Virus record (IMG/VR): IMGVR_UViG_3300035196_000402
Coordinates: 1 to 23,444 of that record
DNA from: a virus
Direction: 5' to 3' (one strand)
DNA length: 23,444 nucleotides
Below are positions 23,110 to 23,444 of the stretch, piece after piece. The position numbers and the translations under genes are program-made. Within the stretch, counting starts at the first letter, position 1, and each line of letters opens with the position of its first letter. The notes beneath the pieces were generated by a model. The model was not told the DNA's origin. It saw only the letters and a program-made list of their open reading frames with translations, and searched no databases.

Positions 23110-23444
23110 TGAAAAAGTCTGTTTATTTTCTTCTTATTTACCATTCCATAATGAGGGGTTTAACTCATTATTATGATAATGATAATCTTTATTATATAAT
23201 GGATGCTGTGCTTATTGGAGGCGTTGGAGCTTATATGTATTACCATTCTGATAAAACTATAGTAGCTAATATCTCGTTAATCCTTATACTATTATTATCT
23301 ATTAACCAGATTATAAATGTCTTTTATATGCTTTACAAGACTGTTTCTTATAATAATTATCTACCATATTTCATGGTATGTGTTATATTGTTAGATATTT
23401 ATGTTTTTTTAGATAAAAAAATAAAAAAATTATTAGAATTGTAA
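23109..23444 (+). CDS. Small multi-pass membrane protein
   Basis: A 111-residue hydrophobic protein with predicted membrane helices at about 29-45, 51-76 and 84-101, and a short hydrophobic N-terminus (5-15) too short to span. The C-terminus is basic (KKIKKLL), probably cytoplasmic. No family is recognised. It overlaps the Lys/Gly microprotein by one base and its stop is the last codon of the window, so what follows is unseen. Functions typical for such late membrane proteins include holin, antiholin and superinfection exclusion. Confidence 0.6.
   Translation: MKKSVYFLLIYHSIMRGLTHYYDNDNLYYIMDAVLIGGVGAYMYYHSDKTIVANISLILILLLSINQIINVFYMLYKTVSYNNYLPYFMVCVILLDIYVFLDKKIKKLLEL

Overview
This window is a stretch of a tailed-phage (or prophage) genome with siphovirus-type morphology, and the host is very probably a member of the Bacteroidota, most likely a flavobacterium. 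Four observations support the host call. The DNA is AT-rich. Genes have no convincing Shine-Dalgarno sequences, but six intergenic gaps carry the Bacteroidota -7 promoter box TAnnTTTG. One virion protein carries SprB-type repeats, otherwise known from flavobacterial gliding adhesins. A phage lipoprotein has an acidic, surface-export-like signal after its lipobox cysteine. All recognised genes lie on the + strand, tightly packed with many ATGA or TAATG stop/start overlaps, as expected of a late transcription unit. I saw no tRNA, CRISPR array, integrase or insertion sequence.

Layout. (1) 1-2265: lysis, accessory and membrane genes: an M15-family endolysin, a VRR-NUC nuclease, a small CxxC membrane protein, a lipoprotein, two tiny cysteine-motif proteins in tandem, and a one-helix protein that could be a holin. 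(2) 2280-7202: packaging and head: small and large terminase, HK97-type portal, S78 prohead protease, and major capsid protein with an N-terminal coiled-coil scaffold segment. An intrinsic terminator follows the capsid gene. (3) 7261-10561: neck: a small Lys-rich protein, a head-tail adaptor, then an 801-residue protein that joins a conserved-looking neck domain to SprB-like repeats and an LRR-like region, then a small unknown. (4) 10630-16056: tail: probable tail tube protein followed by a strong terminator with a promoter box directly after it, three small tail-assembly or completion candidates, and a 1027-residue tape measure protein. (5) 16056-22991: tail tip: a hub or baseplate protein with two transmembrane-like helices, a small helical protein, an 848-residue baseplate protein, a tail fibre with a TEKAVKSYVD motif, a YkgJ-like cysteine-cluster protein and a further structural candidate. 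(6) 23011-23444: a 32-residue Lys/Gly-repeat microprotein overlapping the start of a small multi-pass membrane protein.

The head, neck and tail genes follow the usual siphovirus assembly order, so functions of unrecognised genes are partly inferred from position. The most unusual element is the neck protein at 7967-10372. It appears to place modules resembling the host's own gliding adhesin on the virion. The YkgJ-like protein in the fibre cluster, the surface-lipoprotein candidate and the Lys/Gly-repeat microprotein are the next most interesting. Gene-free gaps are all under 100 bases; those with visible signals are listed.
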